In this document: piece after piece, positions 55,201 to 63,790 of the stretch | How positions within the stretch are numbered: position 1 is the stretch's first letter | How the letters are laid out: every line of letters begins with the position of its first letter | Source: Arcuatula senhousia | Taxonomy: Eukaryota; Mollusca; Bivalvia; Mytilida; Mytilidae | Direction: 5' to 3' | Assembly: GCA_963971305.1 (NCBI GenBank) | Contig: OZ020309.1 | Coordinates: forward strand, 8,363,001-8,427,000 | DNA length: 64,000 bases | Made by a program: the position numbers and the translations under genes | Notes under the pieces: model-generated | The model's input: the letters and a program-made list of their open reading frames with translations, nothing else | Told to the model about the DNA's origin: nothing | The model's database searches: none

Positions 55201-58200
55201 TGGCCTACAGAATGAAAACTATTGCAGATAGAGATTAGCTGTTGCTTGCTTAAATGTTCAGCTCATTTAGCTCTACGAAATTCTCCATAGGGTCGAAGTT
55301 GTCAGATGACTCCTTATAGGGGTTACAACCCCTGAAAAATAGCGATTTTTCATGTTTTGGCCTACAGAATGAAAACTAATGCAGATAGAGATAAGTTGTT
55401 GCTTGCTTAAATGTTCAGCTCATTTAGCTTTACAAAATTCTCCATAGGGTCGAAGTTGTCAGATGACCCCTTATAGGGGTTACGGCCCCTGAAATATAGC
55501 GATTTTTCATGTTTTTGTCCTACAGAATGAAAACTATTGCAGATAGAGATTAGCTGTTGCTTGCTTAAATGTTCAGCCCATTTAGCTCTACAAAATTCTT
55601 CATAGGGTCGAAGTTGTCAGATGACCCCTTATAGGGGTTACGGCCCCTGAAAAATAGCCATTTTTCATGTTTTTGGCCTACAGAATGAAAACTATTGCAG
55701 ATAGAGATTAGCTGTTGCTTGCTTAAATGTTCAGCTCATTTAGCTCTACAAAATTCTCAACAGGCTCGAAGTTGTCAGATGACCCCTTATAGGGGTAACG
55801 GCCCCTGAAAAAAGTGATTTTTCATGTTTTTGGCCTACAGAATGAAAACTATTGCAGATAGAGATTAGCTGTTGCTTGCTTAAATGTTCAGCCCATTTAG
55901 CTCTACAAAATTCTTCATAGGGTGGAAGTTGTCAGATGACCCCTTATAGGGGTTACGGCCCCTGAAAAATAGCCATTTTTCATGTTTTTGGCCTACAGAA
56001 TGAAAACTATTGCAGATAGAGATTAGCTGTTGCTTGCTTAAATGTTCAGCTCATTTAGCTCTACAAAATTCTCCACAGGGTCGAAGTTGTCAGATGACCC
56101 CTTATAGGGGTTACGGCCCCTGAAAAAAAGTGATTTTTCATGTTTTTGGCCTACAGAATGAAAACTATTGCAGATAGAGATTAGCTGTTGCTTGCTTAAA
56201 TGTTCAGCTCATTTAGCTCTACAAAAGTATAGGGTCAACATCAAGACCAGGTGAGCGATTCAGGCTCCTGGGAGCCTCTTGTTTATCTTTTGGTTTCTGT
56301 CATTTTAAATTACACAAAACATCTGAATACCACAAAGTCTCCTTTTGACAGTGACCCACCATTTACCTAATTATTGAATTGCCAATATATAACATTTTTG
56401 TGTGCATCTATGTTATGGCATTTTAAATCAGTGATAGAAAATCCTTATTAAAATTAACAAAAATGAGTTATTATTCTTTAATTAGTAATAATGATTTTTT
56501 GGTTTAAAAATCAATTAAAATAAGTCATTTTTAATCTAAGTTATGTTGTGTTGTGATAATCTTGCATATAAATCACATTATTGTTTTAAATTCTAGAATG
56601 AAAATAAAATGATCAAGTGCATAAAACTTTGTTTCTGAATGTTTGGATATTAGGTTTTGACACCTGTAGGTATTGATAATTAGAATTTCCTGTTTATTTC
56701 ACCCCAAGTCAGCTGTGACTAATTACATTTATGTTTACCTAACCATTACACAGGTACCTGCTGAGAGACAATGGCAATAAATTCACATTAATTAACACTT
56801 TTAGCAAACCCAGTGGGGGATTAGAAAAAGAATGACCTGTAATTTACATAATTATATCACAATTATTTTCAATGAAATATGATGGCTTATATTTAAATAC
56901 ACAACTTCTTTCTTAATAGTAAATAAAAATAATATTTTTTTAATTATAGAAATTTAATTTTAATTCACTGTTTATTAAGTTCAATTTAAAAGAAAAAGAT
57001 AATAGATTAATAAAACGTTTTAAAAAAGATTTTTATATAAAAAGTAATTCAAAAATTATAAATGATCCTGTTGACCCTTGATGATTTTAATTATTTTGTT
57101 GGTTATTGGACATACCACATGATCACTTAAATGTTTGAACTAATATGATTTTTTGCTACTTAGTAGAAATTCTGATTAACTGAAGTAGTCCCCTGATGTA
57201 GAGTAGGGGACTATTTCAAATAAATAATCTCCAATATCTTTGTTATAAGTTAAGATATGAGCAAAAAAATTTGCACACTGTTATAAAACATTGTTCTGAA
57301 CAATTTAAGACCATATGTCAAAAATCGTGAACTTACCCTTTAAAGTCCATTCCGGCTTACTGACATGTACCACATCATATAAAGTGGTATGGTAAGGTAC
57401 ACTTAGAGATGCTTAGCAAGATCTGGCTGTGACCTCTTTTTGCATGGATTGAGCACTTAATATTTTTAAAAGTTAAAGTCGATTCCCACTTAGTGACAGT
57501 AATGTGCAACCAGGTGAGCTTTGTAATTGATAGACTACCTATTTTTCTGTACATGGACTTTACTAAGGCATCAGTTACTCAAGTCATCCATGTAGAGGTC
57601 CCAGAACTTTAAATAAAAAAAATCAGGAATTTCCAATGATAAGTTTTTAGACAACATTGAAATGTCCAATAATGATCAAAAATCTATTTTCAAAATACAT
57701 TATATTCCAAAAAAAGATATAAATATATTTGTAATTGTACTTGAGAATCTCCTTAATTGTTACAACTTGCATAGGGATGTCCACTAACTAGTTAATTCTA
57801 TATTTAGTAAGACATGTGAAGATGTCTCTAATTTGTTATAATTCTATTTATAGGAAGACATTGGGATGTCCCCTAATTTGTTATAATTCTATTTTTAGGA
57901 AGACATGGGGATGTCCTATGATGATTTATCATTGTATGGCAGACTTAGAAAACAGAGCTATTGTGGTCCATATAGTATGTTCTGTAAACTGATCCACATC
58001 TGGAGAGACAAATTCTCACCTGAACAGGTGAGTTGATACAATACTGTAAATTGGGTATTTTATTATTTTAATTTTAAATTTGAAACTAAAGAGGATTATT
58101 TAATGTTAATGTTCATTTTGTTTCCTCATTTGAAGTTTTGAACAACCAATTTTGGCAAGTTTTTAATTTTGCACTTCTCAAGGTCTGTGAATATAGTAAG

Positions 58201-60886
58201 AATCTAAACTTCAAGAAAATTCCCTGCCATACATTGTACAATAAAACAGTATAATTTAATCATGGCTAATGATGAAAGTGGAATAGATGTACATAATACC
58301 CAACACCAATTAGGAAAACTTGTCCATTGCTGTGTTGACACAATTTTTACAAGTTTTTTTCATTTTGATTGTCTTTTATGTACATTGTTTTAGTATAATC
58401 TCTTTGCTCATAACAGATCGCTGAAAAGGTGAAGTTCTTTTTCCGATGCTATGCGATAAATCGGCACAAAATGACAACAGTGACCCCTGCCTACCACACT
58501 GAGACTTACAGTCCAGACGATAATCGATTTGACCATCGACAGTTTCTCTACAATGCTAAATGGCCATGGCAGTTCAAATATATAGACTTACAGGTACTGC
58601 TGTTGTTTGATTTTCATTCATGTGGTAGTCTCGCATAAAAGGCAGGATCTAATGAGACATTAATTTTACATTGATTCCTTCTCGAACATTTGATGTGAAA
58701 GGTGTGTGTGTTAAGGTTTAATTCTCTTTTCAACACACAAGGGCCATAGATTAAAGGGCGATCAGTTTGAATAGTGTTGTAATTAGACCAAGGCCTTAGA
58801 CCTCTCAGCAACCCAGTGGATCATTTGGAAACCACTAAATTGTAAACCCAGTGAAATGTCTTTGGGAAAGAAGCCAAAAGGCACCAATGGGGCATTCCAG
58901 TGTTAAAGTCTTAAAAGGCAACGACAATACTGGTAAACATGAACAAGAAAAGCATGAGGAAACACAAAACACAAAATCAACAACACTAGTACTAAATATA
59001 ACTCAAGTCATACCAAGAGTGAACTCAGATGCTTCAGAAGAGGAAGCGGTTCCTGCCTGTTATAGCACATTTGTCCGCTGCTAATGTCTAATTCTAATTC
59101 AATGTGTTAAATCTAGTAAACCATTGAAATAAATAAATCTGCAGTCAAGTGTTTATTATAGCAACATACCTTTGTTTTAACAGATTAACACATTCAAATA
59201 TTAGCATTTTTCTGCAGTTTAACAGACATTATAAGGAAAGTTTGAAAATTTGACAAGAATTGACACTGCATTGCAGATTTTAAAGATTTTAAATGCCTTT
59301 TATTGAGTTAGTTGTTGCTATGAACATTCATGTCAAACTTTACTTTTATCAGAATTAAGACTGACAAATTTTTAGTCAAGGCTTAATTTTTTCAGGCGAA
59401 GAAGCTGATGATTGCCTACGAAGAGAGAACGAACCATGGAACGGAAAATAATTCATTTCTTCCTAACAATACTTCAAACAGCAACTCTAGTCAAAACAAA
59501 AACCTCTTTTCTGAACCTACCAGTGGACTAGGAGGGTCTGATATGGGTGTGGTTGTCAAAATGGAGACTGTTAACCCAGACGATGTTTACATCGATTTGA
59601 ATTCTGGTCAGGAAATCCTTTACACAGATCAAGGTGTACCAGTGTATGAGGATGGCAGTCTATTAATAGAACCTCATGAAGCAGACGACTTCCTGTTGTC
59701 AGGTGAAGGTGAAAACTTGCAGACGTCTGTCTCTATGGAAACTGAAGATGTAAACAACATTTCTAAAGAGAATGAAGACATTATTGATGAAAAGGGTCAA
59801 AAGGAGGAAAGCTCTCAATCTAGTAGCAGTGATGGTGCGGACACAAAATCGAAAGTCATTGAACAGAGCAACTTGAAAAATGATAAATCTGTGAAAAGAG
59901 GTAACAAAAATGATAAAAAGTCTAAATTGGATAATTCATCAAATTCAAGTGAAACAGACACAAACGAAAATAGAAAGACAAAGTTGAATTATCAAAGGAG
60001 GATTCAAAGAATTAGAAAATTAAGGGCAGAAAATAGAAGGCCAACATATAAACCATTAAGCCCTCTTAACAAAGTAGCTAGTCGGTTCAAAAGACCCTTG
60101 AAAAGACCACTACTAGCTTCCCCAATGAAACAGCCATTACTTAAATCACCACACCAGAAGAAGACACTGCTGACTTCCCCAACAATAACTCAAGCCGAGA
60201 GCCTGCCACAAGTACACCAATCAAATCCCAGAGATTCAGTTTCACAAACTAGTCAAACCCAGACACAAAATCATAAACCATCCAATCCACCCAGTTTAAT
60301 GTCTGTCAGACCAGCCATACGACCTGCAACTAGTACTGCTTTACTTGGCAATCGTGTGTTGTTAAGAAACCAGTACAGTGGGGCACCTATACAGAGAGTT
60401 GTGGCCCCTGGTGGCGTTCCAGTTCAACAACAATTAAGAACATCAGCCATGACAGTGGCTAACCCTGGAGTTAGAGCTGCCTTACTGAGCAGGACCGCTG
60501 CTGTCACAGGGGCAGGCATACGGGCCAAATTGGCACAGCAGAGAATGATGGCTCAAACTCCTCAAGGCTACACTGCACAGTCCCAACAGAATTTTGCAGC
60601 AGCCACAAGCACTGGGTACTCTGCCCACGCTCAGCAGAGCTACATGGCACAGACACAGCAGAGCTATGGATCGGCAGCAGCCTATTCCACCCAACTCATC
60701 CACCAGGCGCAGGTCCACAACACAGCCGGGGTTATACAAAATACGGTCCAACAGACTGTCATGGTTCAAAACAATACTGGACTGGGTCCAGGCAGGGTAC
60801 CAGCTCACACCCTCCTCAGGGGAGATAATGTGTACAAGACCCAACGTTATAGTCCTCTGCTTACAACTATGCGGGGTCGTAGGTAG
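29857..60886 (+). CDS. NADSYN1: glutamine-dependent NAD+ synthetase, 19 coding exons, with long novel C-terminal tail
   Basis: Makes NAD+ from deamido-NAD+, ATP and glutamine. Exons: 29857-29941, 38130-38190, 39140-39256, 39722-39775, 42347-42488, 43052-43140, 43545-43662, 44307-44438, 45277-45351, 46265-46386, 46976-47127, 48263-48431, 49118-49253, 49563-49669, 52645-52776, 53602-53671, 57899-58027, 58417-58593, 59396-60886; all GT-AG, summing to 3558 nt (1185 residues). The glutaminase triad is E45, K114, C175; the ATP loop is [10 protein letters not shown] (356-365); synthetase motifs include [13 protein letters not shown]. Human-like sequence ends near residue 689. The last exon adds 496 residues rich in S, N, Q and P, with a V-K-M-E sumoylation-type motif (K744) and a basic stretch near 888-904. 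Exon 15 was chosen from four tandem copies because only this one has a donor (AA|GTACGT) in phase with exon 16. Confidence 0.95.
30149..30576. mobile_element. MITE with CAGGTTGG ends, 5-bp target duplication TTAGT
   Basis: Ends CAGGTTGGG and CCCAACCTG; TTAGT flanks both sides (30144-30148, 30577-30581). The inverted repeats run over 150 bp, including ATAGCTCATTTG words and ATTTTAGAT/ATCTAAAAT. No ORF. It lies in NADSYN1 intron 1. Confidence 0.85.
30596..31215. mobile_element. second MITE with CAGGTTGG ends, target duplication TATAA
   Basis: Ends CAGGTTGGAGCAAATGCC and its complement at 31198-31215; TATAA lies on both sides (30591-30595, 31216-31220). The terminal 8 bp equal those of the MITE 20 bp to the left, but the interior differs. 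Repeats of the type CCTGAAATCGGG occur inside the left end. No ORF. Confidence 0.85.
31855..32138. mobile_element. Harbinger-like MITE with TAA target duplication
   Basis: Ends GGCACGGACCATTT and AAATGGTCCGTGCC; TAA flanks both sides (31852-31854, 32139-32141). The interior has repeated AATAATCTGGCC and TCTTGCCAA words and A runs. A 3-bp TAA duplication and GG-starting TIRs fit PIF/Harbinger MITEs; the class is inferred. Confidence 0.75.
32900..34207. mobile_element. minisatellite element (about 182-bp unit) inserted in an (ATTT)n run
   Basis: The element (about 32985-34147) starts TGTCTCGCCTGCGACG with a foldback to GCGAGACA, has a (CGG)n run, then about five copies of a 181-183 bp unit (GTAAACTTTTTTGTAAG at 33062, 33243, 33425, 33607 and variants near 33788 and 33971). 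It ends GCAGGCGAGACATAC and a hairpin-like TAGTGGCCACACTTGTT. Both sides are ATTT repeats, so the target was a microsatellite or the microsatellite grew at the ends. Helentron-like layout. Confidence 0.65.
34543..36839 (+). CDS. BEN-domain protein gene, three exons, frame break before the BEN domain
   Basis: Exon 1 34543-34662 and exon 2 35068-35316 are joined by GT-AG introns to exon 3 from 35771. Residues 1-83 hold a small domain (YLVKYISDQ...TSTHFKHGD / [19 protein letters not shown]). A P/S-rich link with basic PKRQKT follows, then a T/P-rich region and a possible coiled coil ([19 protein letters not shown]). The C-terminal BEN domain ([24 protein letters not shown]..., 36381-36839) is in the +1 frame relative to exon 3; the 0 frame stops at TGA 36431-36433. 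BEN domains bind DNA or act in chromatin silencing. The break may be a mutation, a sequence error, or real frameshifting; a separate start at 36381 is also possible. It lies in NADSYN1 intron 1, same strand. Confidence 0.7.
37855..38129. other. end of NADSYN1 intron 1
   Basis: Unique-looking sequence between the BEN-carrying segment and exon 2, with the acceptor TTATTCAG at 38122-38129. Nothing else seen. Confidence 0.4.
38361..38566. mobile_element. TACTGTGG-type MITE in NADSYN1 intron 2
   Basis: Begins TACTGTGGTTTCATTATTAT and ends AAATAAATGAATCCA, with inner CATGGGGTATCAATTTTCATGG inverted against later CCCATGAAAAGG. The same family occurs at 49738, 53330 and 61783. No ORF. Confidence 0.6.
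40561..42272. mobile_element. pearl/Helentron-like element A (NADSYN1 intron 4), with a second element nested in it
   Basis: 5' end AGCTCACCTGGCCAC folds on GTGAGCT; then GTCGTC runs; 3' end CCAGGTGAGCGATTC followed by the hairpin GCTCCTGGGAGC and CTTGTT. Core phrases (GTTGTCAGATGACCCC, AATGAAAACTATTGCAGAT) repeat about three times near 41830-42230. The 5' part is interrupted at about 40740-41675 by another element. Confidence 0.75.
40740..41675. mobile_element. nested element with a roughly 172-bp minisatellite and GTCC microsatellite
   Basis: Ends ATACCCCCACTCG (40748) and CGAGTGGGGGTAT (41631-41643) are inverted copies. After a (GTCC/GTCT)n run come about four and a half units with CTTCTACTGGATGGATTGG near 40837, 41009, 41181 and 41353. 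It breaks element A in the phrase before TTTGATTTGTCG. A similar start without a core occurs at 63570. No gene. Confidence 0.65.
43990..44110. repeat. fragment of a Helentron-like 5' end
   Basis: ATGCCCCATCTACAAAAGTA followed by GGGGGATATACATTTTG and GTGTGTCTGTCC resembles the start of the elements at 40740 and 63570. Short and degenerate, in intron 7. Confidence 0.35.
45341..45990 (+). repeat. 61-bp tandem array made from the end of exon 9 plus its splice donor
   Basis: The exon 9 end with the real donor (CTG|GTAAGT at 45351) is the first unit. Copies follow at 61-bp steps (donor-equivalent sites at 45412, 45473, 45534, then near 45594, 45655, 45716, 45776), an unrelated block at 45792-45857 interrupts, and two or three more units end near 45990. 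In the copies the donor reads GTCAGT or GTTAGT, so it is weakened. The unit holds ATGTCACCAGAAGTAGGAAC and ATATGGCCCTGC. Confidence 0.85.
47500..47900. repeat. degenerate pearl-like fragment in intron 11
   Basis: GTAATGCCATCACTTGG, CTGTCAGATGACCCCTTGTAG and AATGAAAATAATTGCAGA match phrases of the three large pearl-like elements. The ends are lost. Nothing else was seen in this intron (47128-48262) beyond a palindromic TGACGTCAT region near 47380-47410. Confidence 0.5.
49738..49952. mobile_element. TACTGTGG-type MITE in NADSYN1 intron 14 (inverted)
   Basis: Starts TTGTGGATTCATTTATTTTC and ends AATAATGAAACCACAG, the reverse orientation of the copy at 38361. No ORF. Confidence 0.55.
50190..50316 (+). 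pseudogene. NADSYN1 exon 15, tandem copy 1 (alternative or dead exon)
   Basis: Good acceptor (TTTGCAG) and intact coding sequence in the right phase after exon 14: [20 protein letters not shown] and on to [13 protein letters not shown], then TAG at 50314. It lacks the donor of the genuine exon. Use as a terminal exon would give a protein of about 560 residues lacking the C-terminal part of the synthetase. Confidence 0.75.
50345..50463 (+). pseudogene. NADSYN1 exon 15, tandem copy 2 (degenerate)
   Basis: Begins after TTTTTACAG with [13 protein letters not shown], then a short deletion shifts the frame to an early stop (TGA near 50393). The unit spacing from copy 1 is 155 bp. Element B was inserted just behind it. 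Confidence 0.8.
50474..52472. mobile_element. pearl/Helentron-like element B, inserted between exon 15 copies
   Basis: 5' hairpin AGCTCACCTGGACC/GGTCCATGTGAGCT, (GTCGTC)n run, then about ten units of 150-165 bp (GTCAGATGACCCCTTATAGG; GAATGAAAACTATTGCA; GCTGTTGCTTGCTTAAATG). It ends CCAGGTGAGCGATTCAGG, hairpin GGCTCCTGGGAGCC, CTTGTT. It sits in a T-rich target. The 5' CTCACCTGG is inverted against CCAGGTGAG near the 3' end. Non-coding. Confidence 0.85.
52487..52613 (+). pseudogene. NADSYN1 exon 15, tandem copy 3 (alternative or dead exon)
   Basis: Acceptor TTTTTACAG, intact frame [20 protein letters not shown] to [13 protein letters not shown], then TGA at 52611. Like copy 1 it stops where the real exon (52645-52776) continues to its donor. 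Copies 3 and 4 are 158 bp apart. Confidence 0.75.
52854..53048. mobile_element. TACTGTA-ended MITE in NADSYN1 intron 15
   Basis: Ends TACTGTAAAAG and CTTTTACAGTA are perfect inverted repeats; inside, GCGAAAATTTTGCG and CACAAAAATTT. Same family type as 19623-19835. A relative of the inverted 38361 type occurs just downstream (about 53325-53462). Confidence 0.6.
53855..54466. repeat. minisatellite of about 146-150 bp units in intron 16, first part
   Basis: About four units share GCTTACT(A/G)ACAAGTG, ACATCAATGATATTGG, CTAAGCACAATGCATGCTTC and TGCTGGCTGTGAC. The array is interrupted at 54467 by a TTAA-flanked insertion and resumes at 57344. Confidence 0.75.
54471..57339. mobile_element. TTAA-flanked composite element (Kolobok/piggyBac-like ends), carrying element C
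   Basis: TTAA lies at both sides (54467-54470, 57340-57343). Ends AGGGAAAGTTCAC and GTGAACTTACCCT are inverted. The insertion interrupts the minisatellite exactly. Inside are AT-rich sequence without ORFs (56285-57330) and the pearl-like element C. TTAA targets are known for Kolobok and piggyBac; no transposase is present, so the family stays open. Confidence 0.7.
54591..56283. mobile_element. pearl/Helentron-like element C
   Basis: Same ends and core as element B: 5' hairpin AGCTCACCTGGACC...GTGAGCT, a longer (GTC)n run (54644-54695), about eight units of 150-165 bp, 3' hairpin GGCTCCTGGGAGCC and CTTGTT. Very similar to B, so both are young. It lies in intron 16 within the TTAA-flanked element. 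Confidence 0.85.
57344..57530. repeat. minisatellite in intron 16, second part
   Basis: Continues the array of 53855-54466 with AGTCCATTC, GGCTTACTGACA, CCACATCA and CTGGCTGTGACC, more diverged. It ends near GTGCAACCAGGTG. Confidence 0.6.
57768..57898 (+). repeat. tandem copies of the exon 17 acceptor and exon start
   Basis: Three units of 45-46 bp: acceptor-equivalent sites after TATTTAG (57807), TTTATAG (57853) and the genuine TTTTTAG (57898). Each is followed by GAAGACAT(T/G)GGGATGTCC or a variant. Splicing to the second would meet a stop codon within a dozen codons, so only 57899 is usable. Confidence 0.8.
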
Positions 60887-61782
60887 ATTTTGAATTTTGT
60901 GAACAACTATCTGAGATCATTAGTAGATTTTGACATTTGTAGTAACACAACCATCAAAAACATGTATAAGAAGCAAAGAGGCACCAATGGGGTACATGTA
61001 CAGTATATGAAGACTTGGATATATAGAACTGATGTATTTGATTCTTTTACATCAATCGATAAATGTTTCTTAGCTAGTTGTCAGTAACTTCGAGTGTTCT
61101 CAAGAGAGTTCCTCCTAGTCTTGTTGTTTTCGTACAGTATTTTGTCTTAGGTTCTCTCTTGTTGAATTGAACTTTTGTCGATTGAGTTTTACAGTGTGTT
61201 TTATATGTAGCTTTGTGCAAGCTTATCAATAGGGGGAAGGTTGGATCCAAAAAACTAGTTTAACCCCGCCACATTTTATATGTGCCTGTCCTAAGCCAGG
61301 AAACTTTGCCAAAGCCTTTGTTTGTCCTTGTCATTCTATGTTAACTGTTTTATGTCAAGAATTGAGTCTTTCGTTGATGATTTAGGGATTGGTTTTGATA
61401 CTTTTGTATTGTATTATAAGTCTTGGGCCAATGCAAGACGGTAAGCAGTGACCTATGGTCATGTTGAAGACTGCTTGCTGTTTTCCGTTGTGATTTTTTG
61501 AATTGCTGTTTGTTTATGTTTGTTGTGTCGCGTACACTTATTCCACATCTCAATAACGTATATTGGAAAGAAAATCTGAATTGCTAACTGTTGAAATACT
61601 TTGTGTAAATGAGGTTCCTTCATGATTTAAAAGTCCTTTAGTTGGCAATTTTGCCAATTTGTGTGTTGGTCAGTCTTGAATTTTTGTGAACTTTAAAGTC
61701 CAAAAACAATGAGCTATGATACATTACTAGAACTTTATACAGTGATTGGAGACTGTTTTATGCCTAGCTCATATAACTGTGA
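60887..61782. other. NADSYN1 3' UTR and flank
   Basis: Follows the NADSYN1 stop codon (60884-60886). No supported ORF. T-rich, unique-looking. I see no clear polyadenylation signal close by; one AATAAA lies far downstream at 62668-62673. Confidence 0.4.
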
Positions 61783-61957
61783 TTTTATTATCATTCATGA
61801 AGTATCAATTTTTCGTTGTATTTTAGAATGTCTGTAAACCACAAAAATAGTAAATTAACATGTGCAAACTATAAAATTTAAAATCCATTGAAATGTTGGG
61901 GTTTTTTTTAAACACGAAAATTGATTCCTAAGAAACCAAATGAATCCACAGTATGCA
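61783..61957. mobile_element. TACTGTGG-type MITE
   Basis: GATTTTATTATCATTCATGA at the left and AAACCAAATGAATCCACAGT at the right, with CAATTTTTCG and CACGAAAATTG inverted inside. Matches the family at 38361. No ORF. Confidence 0.55.
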
Positions 61958-63569
61958 AATGCATCAAATTTTGTGTGGAAACCTTACAATTCTGCAGAAT
62001 GGCCCTTCTTACTTTGTCAGAAATCTAGTTCAATTTATTTGTAAAATGCATACAAAAGTTTTCAATTTTTGATCAACTTATTTAAGGACTTTGATCATCT
62101 TGAGAAGGTCAAGGTCAATTGAGAAATTTAATATCACAAGTGCTTATTGTTATATGAGGGGCTCCTAGAGGGTTTAAAATGACATGTGACTTTGTTTTCA
62201 ACCTCCGTTTGGTTAAAAATGGTCTTCCTTGAAGAATTGTTTTGAAATGACCTGCAAACTTATTGAAAATATGTATAAAATTTACCTTATAGTAATTATA
62301 AACACAACCATGTAATCTGATGAGGGTATTTTGTTGAGCCCCGTTTTTATGTGTGACCTTTGTCATTTTTGAAATTTTTTTACATAACTGTTTGATTGAT
62401 ATTCATTTTTTTTGTCTCTCATTGATTGAGCATAGATTTATTAAGTTTAAACCATAACATACAATTACATACATATGAGAAATCTGTGATGACAAAGCTG
62501 GAGATTTTGATTTTTTTGGGCTGGAGATTGAACAAAAAAGCAGGAGATTTACAGTGCTAATTAAAATTGCATTTTAATGTCAATTGAGGGCATATGCGTG
62601 TGCCAAATATCTCTGACTTCACTGATTAATCTCCAATTGTTGACACAATTATCAGGCCAATTATGGCAATAAACCTTCAATTTTAACACCTTTACCTGTT
62701 AAATTAACATCTGCCTAATTGACAAACCCCTAAAACATTGAAAATGTTTTAAGACTGAACAATTAAATGTCTATAATACTAAAATTTTGTAATGTCTTGA
62801 AAAAGTGGGAGATTACACAAAAAGTTGGGAGAACAAGAGATTGGTCAAAAAGTCGTGAGATTTTGTCTCCCGGCTGGAGAATCACATGTTTGCAATAACT
62901 GTTGAAACATGATTTTGAAAATTGTGCCACCATTGAAAAAAATTGTATGCAAGTCAAAACAGAAAGATTTTAGACAAACTCAGCAGATTAATAAGAAATA
63001 ATTTATATATAATTATAATATAGAGTCACAGATATCATTCTTTTTAAGCTGTTCATATGTGTGTAAATTTACTGAAATAATACTGTAAACACAAAAAATT
63101 TTTAGGTTGATGATTATGCATATTATATGAAAATTACTATTTTGCTGGTATTTTTTTCACGGTTTTCCAATATTGTACATGTATATAGATTTACATAGAA
63201 ATATGGCACATGTGAACTGGTTTTTTTCAAGTTGTTATGTACTGTGAATGTAGGGAAAACTAATATACATGTATAAACAGTATTTATCCTCCAGTTTGTC
63301 AAATTTCTGTGATCCGAAACTTTTGTCACAATGTGATCTCTGTATAACCAGATATATCTTACAATGTGTCTTTGTTATTGTTTGTATAAATATACATGTT
63401 TGTAATTAAGATTTTATTTATATTTAATTTTTCCTTTTAAGCATTAGTTAAGTGCTAAGTTTTATTGTACAGTGAAGCCTTTATAAACCAAAATTTGAAT
63501 ATACTAAAGAACCTTTCTTAACTGTACTGGTTTTTAAGACTTTTCCAAGACTTTTTAAGAATTATAATA
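61958..63569. other. AT-rich intergenic sequence
   Basis: No credible ORF on either strand. Two degenerate repeats with GGAGATT words near 62500 and 62810-62880 (CTGGAGATTTTGAT; AAAGTTGGGAGA; GTCTCCCGGCTGGAGA). Nothing else seen. Confidence 0.35.
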
Positions 63570-63790
63570 CCCCCACAAAGTTAAGGGGTATATGTCTGTC
63601 CATCAGTCTATCTGTCTGTCTGTCTGTCCGTTTGTCCATATACATCATTAGTGCACCTCCTAAACCACTTAATGGATGTTGATAAAACTTTACAGGAAGA
63701 AAGTACATCATATGCATGATGCATCATGTGAATGAAGAAATTTCATTGTGCTAGAATTACATTCAGGAGAGATAAATGGCTGTTAGCTTT
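63570..63790. repeat. 5' part of a minisatellite-type repeat
   Basis: AATACCCCCACAAAGTTAAG followed by a (GTCT)n run (63595-63630) and CTTAATGGATGTTGATAAAA resembles the start of the nested element at 40740. Only one core unit is present. Confidence 0.5.
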
